Positions 1 through 7,696 of a stretch of DNA of 12,876 nucleotides are shown here, piece after piece. Both the position numbers and the translations under genes were made by a program. Source of the DNA: Deltaproteobacteria bacterium (GTDB taxonomy: Bacteria; Desulfobacterota; Desulfobacteria; Desulfobacterales; ETH-SRB1); the NCBI GenBank assembly GCA_030262795.1, contig JAJSZO010000024.1, forward strand, positions 1 through 12,876. Reading direction: 5' to 3'. A model generated the notes under the pieces. That model saw only the letters and a program-made list of their open reading frames with translations, was not told the origin of the DNA and did no database searches. Every line of letters begins with the position of its first letter. Positions within the stretch are counted from its first letter, which is position 1.

Positions 1-1
1 G

Positions 2-781
2 GTTCCAACGGGTACGGAACGTATTTTATTTGTTGACGATGAAGAACAGATTGTTCAAATGGTACAACAGATATTGGAAAGCCTTGGCTACCATGTCACG
101 CCGCGTACCAGCAGTGTGGAAGCACTCGAAGCTTTCATGGCAAAGCCGGATGGATTCGATCTAATAATCACCGACATGACCATGCCAAATATGACCGGCG
201 CTGAATTAGCCCTCAGGCTTCTAAAGATCAGGTCAGATATTCCCATTATCCTTTGCACAGGATTCAGCGAGTTAATGGACGAAAACAAGGCTAACGCTAT
301 AGGGATTCGGGGATATGTTATGAAACCTGTTATCAGAGATAAGATTGCCGGAATCATAAGGGAGGTGCTGGATGGATGCAGAGAAAAAGGAATAATGGCG
401 CGTATTCTTATTATAGATGACGATGTTCAAGTACTGGATATGCTCAGACAAACATCAGAGCACGAGGGGTATGAGGTGGTGGATGCTACCAATGGTAAGG
501 AGGGGATAAGGCTTTATCGTGAAAACCCGGCTGATCTAATCATCACAGACATCATTATGCCGGAGAAGGAAGGTATTGAGACGATCATGGAACTCAAACA
601 AGACTTTCCTGATGTGAAGATCATTGCCATTTCAGGTGGTGGACGAATCGGTCCGAAGGGATATCTAAGCATGGCCAAAAAATTAGGCGCACGGTACACC
701 TTTTCCAAACCTGTTGAACGAGAAGAGCTTTTGGCGGCGGTTCGGGAACTTATAGGTGGGGGGAAAATGAATATCGAATAG
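2..781 (+). CDS. Tandem receiver-domain protein, probable C-terminus of a hybrid sensor kinase (5' partial)
   Basis: The frame is open from base 2 with no start seen, so the gene begins upstream of the window. The opening residues GTERILFVDDEE look like the linker and first strand of a receiver at the end of a hybrid histidine kinase (family knowledge). REC1 spans about residues 6-125 of the visible part: acidic pair near the start, phospho-acceptor Asp in IITDMTMP (codon 173-175), Thr in ILCTGFSE, Lys in VMKPV. REC2 starts at an internal Met (395-397) and has a full receiver set: IIDDD, Asp in IITDIIMP, Ser in AISGGG, Lys in TFSKP. REC2 resembles free-standing single-domain response regulators. 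The fusion may be recent or an error: removing one A from the A5 run at 384-388 would end REC1 at a TAA overlapping the REC2 ATG. Stop TAG at 779-781; next gene 25 bp downstream. Role: phosphoryl acceptor or relay; no output domain is visible. Confidence 0.85.
   Translation, partial: VPTGTERILFVDDEEQIVQMVQQILESLGYHVTPRTSSVEALEAFMAKPDGFDLIITDMTMPNMTGAELALRLLKIRSDIPIILCTGFSELMDENKANAIGIRGYVMKPVIRDKIAGIIREVLDGCREKGIMARILIIDDDVQVLDMLRQTSEHEGYEVVDATNGKEGIRLYRENPADLIITDIIMPEKEGIETIMELKQDFPDVKIIAISGGGRIGPKGYLSMAKKLGARYTFSKPVEREELLAAVRELIGGGKMNIE
395..781 (+). other. Possible separate start for the second receiver (single-domain response regulator, about 128 aa)
   Basis: An ATG at 395 sits 3 nt after an AAGGA ribosome-binding-like sequence (387-391), within a frame that is also read through from upstream. 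From this ATG the protein is exactly one receiver domain, phospho-acceptor Asp52, starting MARILIIDDD, which is how stand-alone receivers of this type usually begin. In the alternative frame a TAA at 393-395 overlaps the ATG, the classic coupled TAATG arrangement. It could therefore be made both as part of the fusion and as a free receiver. This is an alternative reading of part of the 2-781 frame, not an extra locus. Confidence 0.45.
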
Positions 782-806
782 GTATTAACCAGGAGACGAA
801 TCAAAC

Positions 807-2732
807 ATGGAAATGATGGCATTACATCTATTAATTCTCGAAGACAACCCTAATGATGCTGAACTCGCAGTAAAGGAACTCGAACGTGAAGGGTTTGACG
901 TAAAATGGACCAGGGTGGATACGGGGAAAGCCTTTAGAAAGGCATTAGCCGAAAAACCCGATCTGGTACTGGTTGACTATTCCCTCCCCTCTTTTAACGG
1001 CCCTACCGCCATAGAGGTACACCGGCAACTTGATCTTGAGATTCCGCTGATCATTGTTTCAGGCACGATAGGCGAGGAAATTGCTGTGGAATGTATGAAA
1101 TACGGTGCAACGGATTATGTCTTGAAAGACAACCTCTCCCGTCTGGGTCCTGTTGTAAAACGGGCGCTTGGGGAGATGAAAATATACCGGAAAAGCAAGC
1201 AGGCAGAGGATGCGTTACGGGAAAGCGAGGAGAGATACCGCGTGTTGTTCGAGACCGCCAAAGATGCCATATTTGTAAGCGATGAGACTGGGAGGTTCGT
1301 GGATGTCAATCAGGCAGCTTGTGAATTTCTGGGCTACAGCAGGGAAGAATTGCTAAAACTGGGTCCTAAAGAGATTGATGCCGATCCGACAGGATATGAT
1401 GCATTTATCAAAGTTCGGAACGGACTGACAGATAAATTGACCTTTGAAATTAACCAGATAAAGAAAGATGGGACGCATTTGCCCGTGGAAATTACAGGGA
1501 GTTTCTTCAATGAAAAGGGTAAGCAAAGGGCTTTAGCAATTGCTCGGGATATCACCGAGCGTAAGAAAACAGAGGAAGAAAAGAAAAAACTTGAAGCTCG
1601 ACTCCACCGGGCTCAAAAAATGGAAGCTATCGGGAAATTGGCTGGAGGCATTGCTCACCGGTTTAACAACGCCTTATGTGTGATTACGGGAAACCTTGAT
1701 TTATTTGAGATGAATTTTCCCGGTAATGAGAAGGTAACTGATTATACCAGGGAAATGAAAGATTCCATTCGCCGAATGACCCGACTGACCGCTCAATTGC
1801 TGGCCTATGCCAGAGGAGGCAAATATCAGGCTAAAACGATATCATTGCGTGATTTCGTAAGAGATACACTGCTTTTGGTCAAACATACCATTGATTCCGC
1901 CATATCTGTGGATACAGATCTGCCTCCGAGGGTTTGTAACGTAAAGGCCGACCTGACGCAGATGCAGATGGCTCTGTCCGCTGTTCTAATCAATGCTGCC
2001 GAGGCGATGGATGGTAAAGGCCAAATCCGGATTGCCTGTAGAAATACGATGATAACAGATGAAACTGCCGTAGATTTCCCTGAACTAAAACCTGGAAACT
2101 ATATCAGCCTGACGATAACCGATGACGGCAAGGGCATGGATGAAGAGACAAGAAAGCGAATATTTGAACCTTTTTTTACCACCAGGTTTGAGGGGCGTGG
2201 TCTTGGGATGGCGGCGGCATACGGTATTGTCAAAAATCATGATGGCTGGATATCAGTTGATTCCGAATTAGGCAAAGGGACTATTGTCAAAATCTATTTG
2301 CCTGCGGTTGAAGCTATTGTTAAAGAACATTCAAAACCAAAAACCGAACCGATTAAAGGCAGGGGCACCATACTAATTATTGAAGATGAAGAGATGGTTA
2401 TGGAAATGACCCGGAAAATATTAGAAATGCTGGGTTACAGTGTCCTGAAGGCCAAAACAGGGCAGGAGGCCATTAACGTTGCCAAAACCTTTGACGATGA
2501 CATTGATCTTGCCATGCTTGATATTCTTTTACCTGATATGAGCGGTAATGCTATCTATCCGTTTCTCATGAAAGCTCGCCCTGATCTGAAGGTGATAGTT
2601 TGCAGTGGTTATTCCGCAGATGGACCGGCTCAGGAAATTCTGAATGCAGGTGCTGAAGATTTCATTCAAAAACCGTTTTCTATCTCAAAATTATCAGAAA
2701 AACTGAAGAAAACATTAGAAAGTGAGAAGTGA
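807..2732 (+). CDS. Soluble hybrid histidine kinase, REC-PAS-HisKA-HATPase-REC (641 aa)
   Basis: No signal peptide or membrane segment, so cytoplasmic. Order: N-terminal receiver (about 5-120; Asp57, Ser85, Lys107), PAS (about 143-250, ending ARDITERKK), short coil (251-272), dimerisation/phospho-acceptor region with His284 in GGIAHRFNN, ATPase domain (N box Asn396; DDGKGM 439-444; GRGLGM 463-468), and C-terminal receiver (about 520-638; Asp572, Lys622). The residue after His284 is Arg where an acidic residue is usual, which may alter autokinase or phosphatase activity. The start follows AGGAG at 791-795, though in-frame Mets at 813 and 816 are possible. The first ~140 residues match the protein at 5665 with about 18 differences by eye; the PAS, kinase and second receiver are quite different, so the gene is a mosaic. 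Expected role: an internal phosphorelay node that receives phosphate at one end and generates or passes it on at the other. Confidence 0.93.
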   Translation: MEMMALHLLILEDNPNDAELAVKELEREGFDVKWTRVDTGKAFRKALAEKPDLVLVDYSLPSFNGPTAIEVHRQLDLEIPLIIVSGTIGEEIAVECMKYGATDYVLKDNLSRLGPVVKRALGEMKIYRKSKQAEDALRESEERYRVLFETAKDAIFVSDETGRFVDVNQAACEFLGYSREELLKLGPKEIDADPTGYDAFIKVRNGLTDKLTFEINQIKKDGTHLPVEITGSFFNEKGKQRALAIARDITERKKTEEEKKKLEARLHRAQKMEAIGKLAGGIAHRFNNALCVITGNLDLFEMNFPGNEKVTDYTREMKDSIRRMTRLTAQLLAYARGGKYQAKTISLRDFVRDTLLLVKHTIDSAISVDTDLPPRVCNVKADLTQMQMALSAVLINAAEAMDGKGQIRIACRNTMITDETAVDFPELKPGNYISLTITDDGKGMDEETRKRIFEPFFTTRFEGRGLGMAAAYGIVKNHDGWISVDSELGKGTIVKIYLPAVEAIVKEHSKPKTEPIKGRGTILIIEDEEMVMEMTRKILEMLGYSVLKAKTGQEAINVAKTFDDDIDLAMLDILLPDMSGNAIYPFLMKARPDLKVIVCSGYSADGPAQEILNAGAEDFIQKPFSISKLSEKLKKTLESEK

Positions 2733-2752
2733 ATAGTGAAAAGTGAAGGTGA
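2722..2752 (+). repeat. Degenerate heptamer tandem repeat (GTGAaNN)
   Basis: GTGA occurs at 2722, 2729, 2736 and 2743, an exact 7-base period, with a further GTGA at 2749 (6-base step). The array runs from the last codons of the 807 kinase gene across its stop codon (TGA, 2730-2732) into the gap, so it supplies the terminal residues ESEK. Short arrays of this kind occur between genes in many environmental bacterial genomes (general recollection). No function is evident. Confidence 0.6.
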
Positions 2753-2782
2753 TTTATATGTCAGTATACACGGACAACGCCA
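2744..2782 (+). pseudogene. Relic of a receiver-domain gene end
   Basis: These 39 bases match 7556-7594, inside the C-terminal receiver of the 5665 kinase gene, at 37 positions; the two differences are at 2765 and 2775. Read in the corresponding frame (codons from 2746) it gives KVIYMSVYTDNA against KVIYMSGYTDNA in the intact gene, the stretch around the conserved Thr/Ser of a receiver. The relic is out of frame with both flanking genes and lies between the stop of 807 and the start of 2795. It is best explained as a leftover from recombination or partial deletion of a 5665-like gene that once preceded the membrane kinase. Confidence 0.75.
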
Positions 2783-2794
2783 AGCTGAGAAACC

Positions 2795-5533
2795 ATGAAA
2801 AAAATTGGTAAGCTTATAGCGATACAGATCTTCTTCCTGTTTGTTATCTTATTCATATATGGTCCATTGTCGCATGCGCAGGAGGAAACAAAAAAGCATG
2901 TGCTTGTGCTTAATTCTTACCACAAGGGTTTTCTCTGGACTGACAATATCGTAAAAGGAATCGAATCTGTTTTGGAACAGGAAAAAAATAATATTGAACT
3001 TAAAATCGAATATATGGATACAAAAGCAACAGGATATAAAACGGAATATAAAGAACGGCTATATGACCTCTATAAATATAAATACGGCAATAAGAAGTTT
3101 GACCTTATCATATCAACCGATGATAATGCATTTGATTTTTTACGTGAATATCATAAAAATCTATTTTTCGGAGTTCCAATTGTTTTTTGCGGCGTGAACA
3201 ATCTTGACGCTCCCAATATTATAAACAAGGATGTATTTACAGGAATGATTGAACATCATTCGATAAGAGAGACAATAAACATTGCTTTAAGCTTACATCC
3301 AGGGACCGGGCAGATAGTCTTTGTTGTCGATAATACGCCTTCCGGAGTACATATGTGGAAGCAGATACAAGGACTATTTAAATATTATGAAGATATCCGG
3401 ATGACTCGTATTGATAATAGTTTATCTATGGAGCAGATTGAGGATAAAGTAAGTAAATTATCCGATAATGTAATAGTGTATTGGGGGACATTCCATCGCG
3501 ATAAGTTTGGGAAGTTTTATTCTTTTAAAGATGGTAGCTTACGCGTATCCAAAGTAAGTTCGCGGCCATTATATGGACATTCCGGCCAGCTTCTGCCTTA
3601 TGGCATTGTCGGGGGAAAGCTGCTTGGCGGCTTTTATCAGGGCCAGATTGCAACAGAAATGGCCCAACGCATTCTAAGGGGAGAAAAGGTGCGGGATATT
3701 CCTGTGTTAACAGAGCCACAAACCCGGTATATGTTTAATTATGAACAAATGAAACGGTGGGGTATCAAGGTTTCTGACCTGCCCGAAGGCAGTGTCGTTA
3801 TCAACCAGCCCTACTCATTCTATGAAGAAAACAGGGTTCTGATTTGGTGTATAATTGCAACTATGATTTTTCAAATGTTGATTATTATCAGTCTTGTTAT
3901 GAATATTGCAAGACGCAAGAAAGCGGAAAAAGATCTAAATATAAGTGAGGAAAATTTTAGAAAACTTTTAGAATATTTGCCTGTTGCAACAGCAATTTTA
4001 GATAAAAATAAAAATACCGAGTATGCGAACAGGAAATACGAAGAAACAATTGGATACAACTCAAAAAATACAAATGTAGCGGACTGGTTTCTTCTCGCTT
4101 ATCCTGACGATGAATACCGGAAATGGGCGCTTGAAAAGTGGAATGTGGATGTTAAAAAGGCATTAAGGGAAGGAAAAGAGATAGAACCATCTGAATATAA
4201 CATTACCTGCAAAGATGGCAAAGTGAGAGTAATGGAGATTTCAGGGGCTTTTGTGGCTGATAAAATGATAGCAATATTTAATGATATCACTGAACGTAAG
4301 CAGACAGAGGAAGCGCTGAAAGAGAGCGAAGAAAAACTCAGAAATATAATTGAGCACAGCACAAACGTGTTTTATTCTCATACGCCGGAACATGTGATTA
4401 CTTATATGAGCCCACAGGTGAAAGAAATTCTTGGTTATGAAGTAAGTGAGGTAATGATAAGATGGACTGAATTAGCTTCTGATAACCCTGTAAATGAAAA
4501 GGGATTTGAACTAACTGTAAAGGCAATTGAAACAGGTAAACCTCAACCACCATACAAACTGGAATTTATACATAAAAGTGGAAAAAAGGTGTGGATTGAG
4601 GTTCATGAAGGACCGGTTGTTGTTGATGAAAAAACCATAGCAATTGTCGGGGCATTTACAGATATCACTGAACGCAAGCAGGCAGAGGAAGAATTAGCAA
4701 AACACCATGAGAATTTGGAAGGCTTGGTACAGGAACGTACTGTTGAACTCGAAAAACGTGTTGCAGAAGTTGAGCAGCTCAACAGCGCAATGGTAAATCT
4801 TATGGATGACCTGCATGTCAGTAATAAAAACCTTGAGGTCACAACCCACCAATTGGGCAATACCAACAAGGAGCTGGAAGCCTTTGCATATTCCGTATCC
4901 CACGATCTCAGGTCCCCGCTGCGGAGCATTGATGGTTTTTCCCAGATATTGCTGGAAGACTATTCGGGTATTTTAGACAAACAGGGGCGGCATTACCTGC
5001 AAAGAGTTAGGGCAGGCACGCAGAATATGGGTCAACTTATAGATGACATCCTCAGACTTTCCCGCAGTGGACGTCATTCCATGGACAAAAAAACAATCAA
5101 TATGGAGTCCATTGTCAGAGAAGTTTGCAAATCATTTGCAAATGAATTAAAAAACAGGAAAGTTGACTTTGTTGTTCATGAATGTCCACCTGTTTTTGCT
5201 GATTCTCATCTAGTAAAAATCATGTTTACGAACCTGCTGTCCAACGCGTTAAAATTTACCGGAATCCGCGAAAATGCGAAAATTGAAACAGGTTCTATGG
5301 CTGAAGAAGGCCATACAGTCTTTTTTATAAAAGACAATGGCGCGGGTTTTGATATGCAATATGCTGATAAATTGTTTATTCCGTTTCAGCGGCTCCATCG
5401 TGCAGAAAAATATGAAGGTTCAGGCATTGGCCTGGCAATTGTTCAACGTATAATTCACAGACATGGTGGCCGGATCTGGGCGGAATCGAAGATAAATGTG
5501 GGAACGACATTTTATTTTACTCTTACCGTTTAA
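2795..5533 (+). CDS. Membrane sensor histidine kinase with periplasmic ABC-type binding domain and two PAS domains (912 aa)
   Basis: Residues 1-28 form a signal peptide (Lys-rich start, hydrophobic core, likely cut after SHA). Residues 35-340 resemble the ABC_sub_bind type of periplasmic binding domain (VLVLNSYHKGF at the start, then alternating strands such as FDLIIS and VPIVFCG). One membrane segment lies at about 348-371. In the cytoplasm come PAS1 (about 385-500), PAS2 (about 508-628, ending FTDITERKQ), a coil (629-690), the phospho-acceptor helix with His703 in SVSHDLRSPLR, and the ATPase domain (Asn817, KDNGAGF with Asp847, GSGIGL 875-880). There is no receiver, so the phosphate must go to another protein. 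The kinase core is of the phytochrome-like type. The start has only weak GAGAA (2787-2791) ahead of it, beside the receiver relic. Paralog of 10008: the sensor halves align without gaps (about three quarters identical by eye), and the kinase cores differ at about 25 of 221 residues. Ligand unknown. Confidence 0.93.
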   Translation: MKKIGKLIAIQIFFLFVILFIYGPLSHAQEETKKHVLVLNSYHKGFLWTDNIVKGIESVLEQEKNNIELKIEYMDTKATGYKTEYKERLYDLYKYKYGNKKFDLIISTDDNAFDFLREYHKNLFFGVPIVFCGVNNLDAPNIINKDVFTGMIEHHSIRETINIALSLHPGTGQIVFVVDNTPSGVHMWKQIQGLFKYYEDIRMTRIDNSLSMEQIEDKVSKLSDNVIVYWGTFHRDKFGKFYSFKDGSLRVSKVSSRPLYGHSGQLLPYGIVGGKLLGGFYQGQIATEMAQRILRGEKVRDIPVLTEPQTRYMFNYEQMKRWGIKVSDLPEGSVVINQPYSFYEENRVLIWCIIATMIFQMLIIISLVMNIARRKKAEKDLNISEENFRKLLEYLPVATAILDKNKNTEYANRKYEETIGYNSKNTNVADWFLLAYPDDEYRKWALEKWNVDVKKALREGKEIEPSEYNITCKDGKVRVMEISGAFVADKMIAIFNDITERKQTEEALKESEEKLRNIIEHSTNVFYSHTPEHVITYMSPQVKEILGYEVSEVMIRWTELASDNPVNEKGFELTVKAIETGKPQPPYKLEFIHKSGKKVWIEVHEGPVVVDEKTIAIVGAFTDITERKQAEEELAKHHENLEGLVQERTVELEKRVAEVEQLNSAMVNLMDDLHVSNKNLEVTTHQLGNTNKELEAFAYSVSHDLRSPLRSIDGFSQILLEDYSGILDKQGRHYLQRVRAGTQNMGQLIDDILRLSRSGRHSMDKKTINMESIVREVCKSFANELKNRKVDFVVHECPPVFADSHLVKIMFTNLLSNALKFTGIRENAKIETGSMAEEGHTVFFIKDNGAGFDMQYADKLFIPFQRLHRAEKYEGSGIGLAIVQRIIHRHGGRIWAESKINVGTTFYFTLTV

Positions 5534-5541
5534 ACGGCCAC

Positions 5542-5570
5542 CTCAGATCCATCAACTTTTGTGATCTGAG
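5542..5570. repeat. 8-bp inverted repeat after the 2795 gene
   Basis: CTCAGATC (5542-5549) and GATCTGAG (5563-5570) are perfect reverse complements separated by 13 bases, beginning 9 bases after the stop of the 2795 kinase. It could be a weak transcription-ending hairpin, but no run of T follows. Alternatively it is a protein-binding dyad: the hexamer ATCTGA occurs at 5564 and 5593, and inverted at 5543. Confidence 0.5.
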
Positions 5571-5607
5571 CCTATATTTGAGATTTGGGCAAATCTGACC
5601 TAAATTT
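5564..5607 (+). repeat. Imperfect direct repeat in the gap before 5665
   Basis: The 16 bases at 5564-5579 recur as 15 bases at 5593-5607, with one base missing and one mismatch. Both copies start with ATCTGA and continue into CCTA plus a T-rich end. The second copy overlaps the proposed -10 element. The spacing is about 29 bases, close to three helical turns, compatible with two binding sites on one face of the DNA. Function is inferred only from position. Confidence 0.4.
5578..5606 (+). promoter_or_regulatory. Putative sigma-70-type promoter with an overlapping dyad
   Basis: TTGAGA (5578-5583, five of six consensus bases) and TAAATT (5601-5606, four of six) are exactly 17 bases apart, in the only gap over 100 bp in the window. 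A 7-bp dyad with a 2-bp centre, AGATTTG (5581-5587) and CAAATCT (5590-5596), fills the spacer and overlaps the -35 element, as a repressor operator might. Transcription would start near 5612-5614, giving a leader of about 50 bases to the ATG at 5665. This would separate a second transcription unit (5665 onward) from the upstream genes. Confidence 0.4.
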
Positions 5608-5664
5608 ATGCGCCTACTTGTGGAAGTTAATTCGTCCACGTTCCTAAACAGGGGGAAACAACAC

Positions 5665-7692
5665 ATGGAAATGATGGCATTACATCTATTAATTCTCGAA
5701 GACAACCCTGATGATGCTGAACTCGCAGTAAAGGAACTCGAACGTCAAGGGTTTGACGTGAAATGGACCAGGGTGGATACGGAGAAAGCCTTTAGAAAGA
5801 CATTAGCCCAAAAACCCGACTTGATCTTAGTTGACTATTCGCTTCCATCTTTTGACGGCCTGGCCGCGCTGGAGGTACACCGGCAACTTGATCTTGATAT
5901 TCCGATAATCATTGTTTCAGGCACAATTGGCGAAGAAATGGCTGTTGAATGTATGAAATTCGGTGCCACGGATTATGTTTTGAAAGACAATCTCTCACGT
6001 CTTGGCCCTGTTGTAAAACGGGCGCTTGACAAAATGAAAATATACCGGAAAAGCAGGCAGGCAGAGAAGGCGTTGCGGGAAAGCAAGAGCCGATACAAAC
6101 GCTTGTATTCTATGACCAGGTTGATGTGCGACAACCTGCCTGAGCTTATATGGGCAAAAGATTCGGAAAACAAATTTATCTTTGCAAACAAAGCTTGTTG
6201 TGAACAATTACTTAATGCCAAAGATACTGATGAGCCTATTGGAAAAACAGACATGTATTTTAGCAACAGGGAAAAAGAATCCCATCCTGAAAATCCTGAG
6301 TATCATACATTCGGAGAAACATGCACGGGTTCTGACCTGGTAGTTCTGGAAACGGAAAAACCGCTAAGATCCAACGAATTTGGGAATCTTCAAGGAAAAC
6401 TTGTTTATCTTGATGTATCTAAAGCGCCTTTTCGGGATGAAAATGGCAACCTGATAGGAACGGTCGGCTGTGCCAGGGATATAACAAAAGAAAAAGAAAT
6501 AGAAAGAAAGCAGAAGAAAGAAAAGGAAGAAAAGTTAAAACTCGAAACCCAACTCCGTCAGTCCCAGAAGATGGAAGCCATCGGCGTTCTGGCCGGGGGC
6601 ATTGCTCATGATTTTAACAATATACTGACCACCATCATCGGGAATGCCGATCTATCATTAATGGATGGTATAGAAAATGAGCAATTACGCAATGACATGA
6701 AAGAAATCAAAAAAGCAGGCGAAAAAGCAGCTTCTTTGACCCGGCAGCTTCTTGCCTTCAGCCGCAAGCAGATAATCAAGCCTAAGTTTCTGGATATTAA
6801 TGAATTATTAACAGATATGGAAAAGATGCTTGGCCGCCTTATTGGAGAGGATATTGAGTTGTTGACGATTCCTGCTCCTGCATTGTGGCAGATAAAAATA
6901 GACCCCGGCCAGATTGAGCAGATACTCTTGAACATGGTGGTTAATGCCAAAGACGCTATGCCACAGGGAGGAAGTCTTACTATTGAGACAGCCAATGCTG
7001 ATCTGAACGAGAATTATTTTCGCGAGCACGGTATTGAAGGAAAAATGTTAGGTCATTATGTAATACTAACCGTAAGCGATACCGGAATCGGAATGGACAA
7101 AGAAACCCGGGAACATATCTTCGAGCCTTTCTTCACCACAAAGGAAATCGGCAAGGGCACGGGATTGGGCCTGTCCACAGTCTATGGCGTTGTCAAACAG
7201 AACAATGGATTTGTATGGGTTTACAGCGAGCCTGGCCAGGGTTCTACCTTCAAGATCTATTTTCCTGAAGCGAAAAAGGATGCGGGGCCGGAGGAAAAAC
7301 AACAAACTACGGCATTCGAACTTGACGGTTCTGAGACTATTTTGATTGTAGAAGATGATGATTCGCTCCGAACTTTTGTGCAAAAGGTTCTTCAGAGCTA
7401 TGGGTACAGGTGCCTGGATGCTGAAAATGGCGAAGATGCCCTGAGAGTCTGCAAGGAGTATGATGGTCAGATTGATCTGATGATAACTGATGTGGTAATG
7501 CCGAAGATGGGCGGCGGTGAAGCAGCAAAACGACTGCAGCCTCTTTATCCACAGATGAAGGTGATTTATATGTCAGGATACACGGATAACGCCATAGTTC
7601 ACCACGGTGTTCTGGAGCCGGGGCTGAATTTCCTTGAAAAGCCTTTTACAACAAAAGTTTTGATGCGCAAAGTGCGGGAGGCGCTGGAATAA
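5665..7692 (+). CDS. Soluble hybrid histidine kinase, REC-PAS-HisKA-HATPase-REC (675 aa)
   Basis: The frame opens at an ATG at 5608, but the start at 5665 is preferred: it follows GGGGGA (5651-5656) and its first residues, MEMMALHLLILEDNP, equal the start of the 807 protein. Order: receiver (about 5-120; Asp57, Ser85, Lys107), PAS (about 148-275, ending CARDITKEK), a very charged coil (275-300) from a purine-rich tract, phospho-acceptor His315 in the canonical GGIAHDFNN, ATPase domain (Asn427; SDTGIGM with Asp472; GKGTGLGL 496-503), and C-terminal receiver (about 556-674; Asp609, Lys659). No membrane segment, so cytoplasmic. All catalytic residues look intact, unlike the H-box change in the 807 paralog. 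The next gene starts 4 bases after the stop, so they are likely co-transcribed. Likely role: a relay kinase fed through its first receiver, possibly by one of the membrane kinases. Confidence 0.93.
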   Translation: MEMMALHLLILEDNPDDAELAVKELERQGFDVKWTRVDTEKAFRKTLAQKPDLILVDYSLPSFDGLAALEVHRQLDLDIPIIIVSGTIGEEMAVECMKFGATDYVLKDNLSRLGPVVKRALDKMKIYRKSRQAEKALRESKSRYKRLYSMTRLMCDNLPELIWAKDSENKFIFANKACCEQLLNAKDTDEPIGKTDMYFSNREKESHPENPEYHTFGETCTGSDLVVLETEKPLRSNEFGNLQGKLVYLDVSKAPFRDENGNLIGTVGCARDITKEKEIERKQKKEKEEKLKLETQLRQSQKMEAIGVLAGGIAHDFNNILTTIIGNADLSLMDGIENEQLRNDMKEIKKAGEKAASLTRQLLAFSRKQIIKPKFLDINELLTDMEKMLGRLIGEDIELLTIPAPALWQIKIDPGQIEQILLNMVVNAKDAMPQGGSLTIETANADLNENYFREHGIEGKMLGHYVILTVSDTGIGMDKETREHIFEPFFTTKEIGKGTGLGLSTVYGVVKQNNGFVWVYSEPGQGSTFKIYFPEAKKDAGPEEKQQTTAFELDGSETILIVEDDDSLRTFVQKVLQSYGYRCLDAENGEDALRVCKEYDGQIDLMITDVVMPKMGGGEAAKRLQPLYPQMKVIYMSGYTDNAIVHHGVLEPGLNFLEKPFTTKVLMRKVREALE

Positions 7693-7696
7693 TTCT

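Noticed and set aside
4603..4929. Minus-strand open frame of 108 codons inside the 2795 kinase gene
   Set aside because: Ser-rich shadow opposite the coil and phospho-acceptor region; no independent evidence.
5542..5580. Rho-independent terminator after the 2795 gene
   Set aside because: The 8-bp stem is only half G+C, has a long 13-base loop and no T-run after it, so it is kept only as an inverted repeat.
5608..5664. Upstream ATG giving a 19-residue extension (MRLLVEVNSS...) to the 5665 kinase
   Set aside because: The extension is not part of a receiver fold, the paralog at 807 starts exactly at MEMMALHLL, and GGGGGA is correctly placed for the ATG at 5665.
6484..6544. Purine-rich tract as a possible structural DNA element
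   Set aside because: Fully explained by Lys/Glu codons of a charged coiled-coil linker in the 5665 kinase.
6606..6995. Minus-strand open frame of 129 codons inside the 5665 kinase gene
   Set aside because: Lies opposite the conserved kinase core; composition looks like a shadow of the coding strand, with no recognisable protein and no gap for regulation.
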